Part shown: positions 15,875 to 17,232 of the stretch, in pieces
Numbering within the stretch: position 1 is the stretch's first letter
Layout: each line of letters opens with the position of its first letter
Source of the DNA: an uncultured Acidimicrobiaceae bacterium
GTDB lineage: Bacteria; Actinomycetota; Acidimicrobiia; Acidimicrobiales; MedAcidi-G1
DNA: 17,232 bases
Assembly: GCA_913054115.1 (NCBI GenBank)
Contig: CAJXIS010000005.1
Location: forward strand, 1-17,232
Direction: 5' to 3'
Translations under genes and position numbers: made by a program
Notes under the pieces: model-generated
What the model was told of the DNA's origin: nothing
What the model saw: the letters and a program-made list of their open reading frames with translations, nothing else
Database searches by the model: none

Positions 15875-15906
15875 TGGGTGCCGAGTAGTGGGCGCCAGGT
15901 AGTGGG
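15869..15906 (+). repeat. 14-bp tandem repeat (2.7 copies) spanning the uppS stop codon
   Basis: GAGTAGTGGGTGCC (15869-15882) and GAGTAGTGGGCGCC (15883-15896) differ at one base, and a partial third copy (AGGTAGTGGG) reaches 15906. Only the first copy carries the in-frame TAG of uppS. Confidence 0.88.
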
Positions 15907-15930
15907 AACACGCCTGGAGCGCGGCGCCTG

Positions 15931-16650
15931 ATGGCCCTCTACCGGGACCAGGCCGTGGTGCTGCACACCTGGAAGCTGGGTGAGGCCGACCGCATCCTGG
16001 CCCTGCTGACCGCCGGCCACGGGCAGGTCCGGGCCGTCGCCAAGGGGGTCCGCAAGACCCGTTCGAAGTTCGGCGGTCGGCTCGAGCCCACCTGCCACGT
16101 CGACGTGCAGCTCCACAAGGGGCGCAGCGACCTGCAGATCGTCACCCAGGCCGAGAGCCTCGACACCTTCGCCTCGCTGCGGACCGATCCCGACCGCTTC
16201 GCCGAGGCGTCGGCCCTGCTCGAGGTGGTCGAGCGGCTGGCGCCGGAGGGGGAGGGCGACCGTCGCCGCTACGACATGCTCGTCGGGGCGCTGCGCACGC
16301 TCGACCAGCGCCCGTCGCCGCTGCTGGTGCCGGCGTTCTTCCTCAAGCTGCTGGCCCACGAGGGCCTCGCACCGGCACTGGACGCCTGCGTGCGGTGTCG
16401 GGCCACCGACCGGCTCGTGGCCGTCGACATCGGGGAGGGCGGAGTGCTGTGCGCCGACTGCCGTCGGGGCCGTCCGGTGTCCGAGTCGGCGCTGGCGGTG
16501 ATGCGGGCCGTCCTCGGCGGGCAGCTGGCGACCGCCCTCGAGGTCGAAGACACCAGGGTCTGCGGCGAGGTCGATGCCATCGCCACCGACGCCATCGAAT
16601 ACCACCTCGAACGTCGGGTCCGATCCAGGCACGTCATGGAGAAGGCGTAG
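15931..16650 (+). CDS. recO: DNA repair protein RecO
   Basis: RecO loads RecA onto SSB-coated DNA in the RecFOR pathway and anneals complementary strands. The 239-residue product has the N-terminal OB fold (YRDQAVVLHTWKLGEADRIL at 4-23, then VRAVAKGVRKTRSKFGGRLEP) and a C-terminal helical domain with a zinc site of Cys153, Cys156 (CVRC) and Cys174, Cys177 (CADC). The length is normal. ATG at 15931 follows uppS by 56 bp that contain the 14-bp repeat; a TGGAG about 12 nt upstream may serve as ribosome binding site. recO with uppS next to era is a familiar actinobacterial arrangement, here with dinG in between. Confidence 0.95.
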   Translation: MALYRDQAVVLHTWKLGEADRILALLTAGHGQVRAVAKGVRKTRSKFGGRLEPTCHVDVQLHKGRSDLQIVTQAESLDTFASLRTDPDRFAEASALLEVVERLAPEGEGDRRRYDMLVGALRTLDQRPSPLLVPAFFLKLLAHEGLAPALDACVRCRATDRLVAVDIGEGGVLCADCRRGRPVSESALAVMRAVLGGQLATALEVEDTRVCGEVDAIATDAIEYHLERRVRSRHVMEKA

Positions 16651-16669
16651 GGACCGATGCCGGCGTCAT

Positions 16670-17232
16670 ATGGGGACGGGGGGAACGCCGACGGCTGGGG
16701 TGGCACTTGTGCTGCTGGCCCTCGCCGGACCTGCCTGCTCGCTTCCCGACGACGACTGGAGGAAGCCGACGCCGTTGCTGCTCGGTGGTCAACCCTGGAT
16801 TCAGCCGGATAGCCGGACCAACCTCGGCCTCGAGCCCTCCGTCGACGATGAAGCCATGCACAAGGTTCAGGAAGCGGCCGACGAGTACGACCTGGTGGTT
16901 CTGCTTCCCTCACGAACCCTCGGGATCGACATGCCCTGGCCCGACAAGAACTTCTACGAGGTTCATCTTCTGGAATGGGACGGATCGGAAAGTCGTGATC
17001 CGCGGCTGCGCGTCGCCTACTCGGGCGGTGTCTACACGCGGTACGAGGAGAACGGTCGCGTCTGGCGTTACCCGGAGCTCTGGAACTGGCGGGGGAACGA
17101 CTCGCTTCGGCCGTCCCGACGCGAATTGAGTGACGATTGCCTCGCTGGCGAACTGCTCGTGATCCGAGGGGCGAGGGCTGTCGCTACGTGGTGGAGGATC
17201 CCGGACTCTCCCATGGGCGGATTCACTTTTGG
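16670..17232 (+). CDS. Probable secreted protein or lipoprotein, partial (runs off right edge)
   Basis: A frame from ATG at 16670 stays open to the window end, giving at least 187 residues. It starts MGTGGTPTAGVALVLLALAG and then PACSLPDDDW: a hydrophobic core followed by Cys, resembling a lipoprotein signal, although GPAC is a poor lipobox and there is no basic N-region. GTG at 16700 is another possible start. The mature part is rich in Trp, Tyr and charged residues (MPWPDKNFYEVHLLEWDG, VYTRYEENGRVWRYPELWNW) and looks like a soluble domain I cannot name. Codon use is less GC-biased than in recO just upstream. No Shine-Dalgarno is visible. Confidence 0.6.
   Translation, partial: MGTGGTPTAGVALVLLALAGPACSLPDDDWRKPTPLLLGGQPWIQPDSRTNLGLEPSVDDEAMHKVQEAADEYDLVVLLPSRTLGIDMPWPDKNFYEVHLLEWDGSESRDPRLRVAYSGGVYTRYEENGRVWRYPELWNWRGNDSLRPSRRELSDDCLAGELLVIRGARAVATWWRIPDSPMGGFTF

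Noticed and set aside
15869..15906. CRISPR-like or attachment-site interpretation of the short tandem repeats (also 10843-10935 and 13057-13101)
   Set aside because: Units are directly tandem with no spacers, no cas genes or integrase are present, and each array is tied to a gene terminus.

Overview
The window is about 17 kb of GC-rich bacterial DNA with strong G/C at third codon positions. The conserved core is phoH, ybeY, a CorC/HlyC-type CBS membrane protein, era, uppS and recO, with a dinG-type helicase inserted on the opposite strand. MutY is the short form without a Nudix domain, there are two plausible leaderless promoters (TANNNT box 7-8 nt before the start codon), and GTG starts and 4-nt ATGA/GTGA overlaps are common. 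Together these suggest a high-GC actinobacterium, perhaps an Acidimicrobiia-like (Ilumatobacter-type) lineage. That placement is inference; no rRNA gene or other marker is present.

The most important region is 1043-3048 on the minus strand. Taken at face value it holds three broken ORFs. Read with UGA as selenocysteine it becomes two complete, overlapping genes. The first (3048-1576) is a 490-residue protein with an N-terminal thioredoxin domain (CPAC), a selenocysteine at residue 125 and a long C-terminal domain carrying the WTDGLPVVPPT motif. The second (1579-1043) is a 178-residue UGSC-family protein whose in-frame UGA encodes the U of its U-G-S-C motif. The genes share an ATGA junction. 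Both UGA codons lie in the same nonamer TGAGGATCC and are followed by hairpins placed like bacterial SECIS elements. This looks like a two-gene selenium-dependent redox operon that ordinary gene calling would fragment.

Layout: 1-179 is the 3' end of an unknown gene, coupled by GTGA to mutY (176-1030). The convergent selenoprotein operon follows (1043-3048). Divergent from it is a metallo-beta-lactamase-fold hydrolase (3170-4036), then a flavin reductase-like gene and a gamma-carbonic-anhydrase-like gene with a 1-nt overlap (4119-5125). Next come an alpha/beta-hydrolase-fold gene with no visible nucleophile (5150-5914), sufB with its own promoter candidate (6081-7484), a small Cys-containing basic protein (7534-7923) and a minus-strand unknown protein (7953-8489). 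A minus-strand zinc-ribbon/DUF4328 membrane protein gene (8545-9281) is frameshifted by an extra copy of a 5-bp tandem repeat and looks richer in A/T than its surroundings. The housekeeping run phoH-ybeY-corC-era covers 9351-13068, dinG is on the minus strand (13141-15072), and uppS and recO follow (15152-16650). A probable secreted protein or lipoprotein gene runs off the right edge (16670-17232).

A second theme is short tandem duplication at gene junctions: a 38-bp unit between ybeY and corC that forms two ATGA-coupled 13-codon mini-ORFs, a 20-bp repeat with 25-bp period covering the era stop codon, and a 14-bp repeat covering the uppS stop codon. No stretch over 300 bp is left without a gene. 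I saw no tRNA, rRNA, CRISPR array or insertion sequence.
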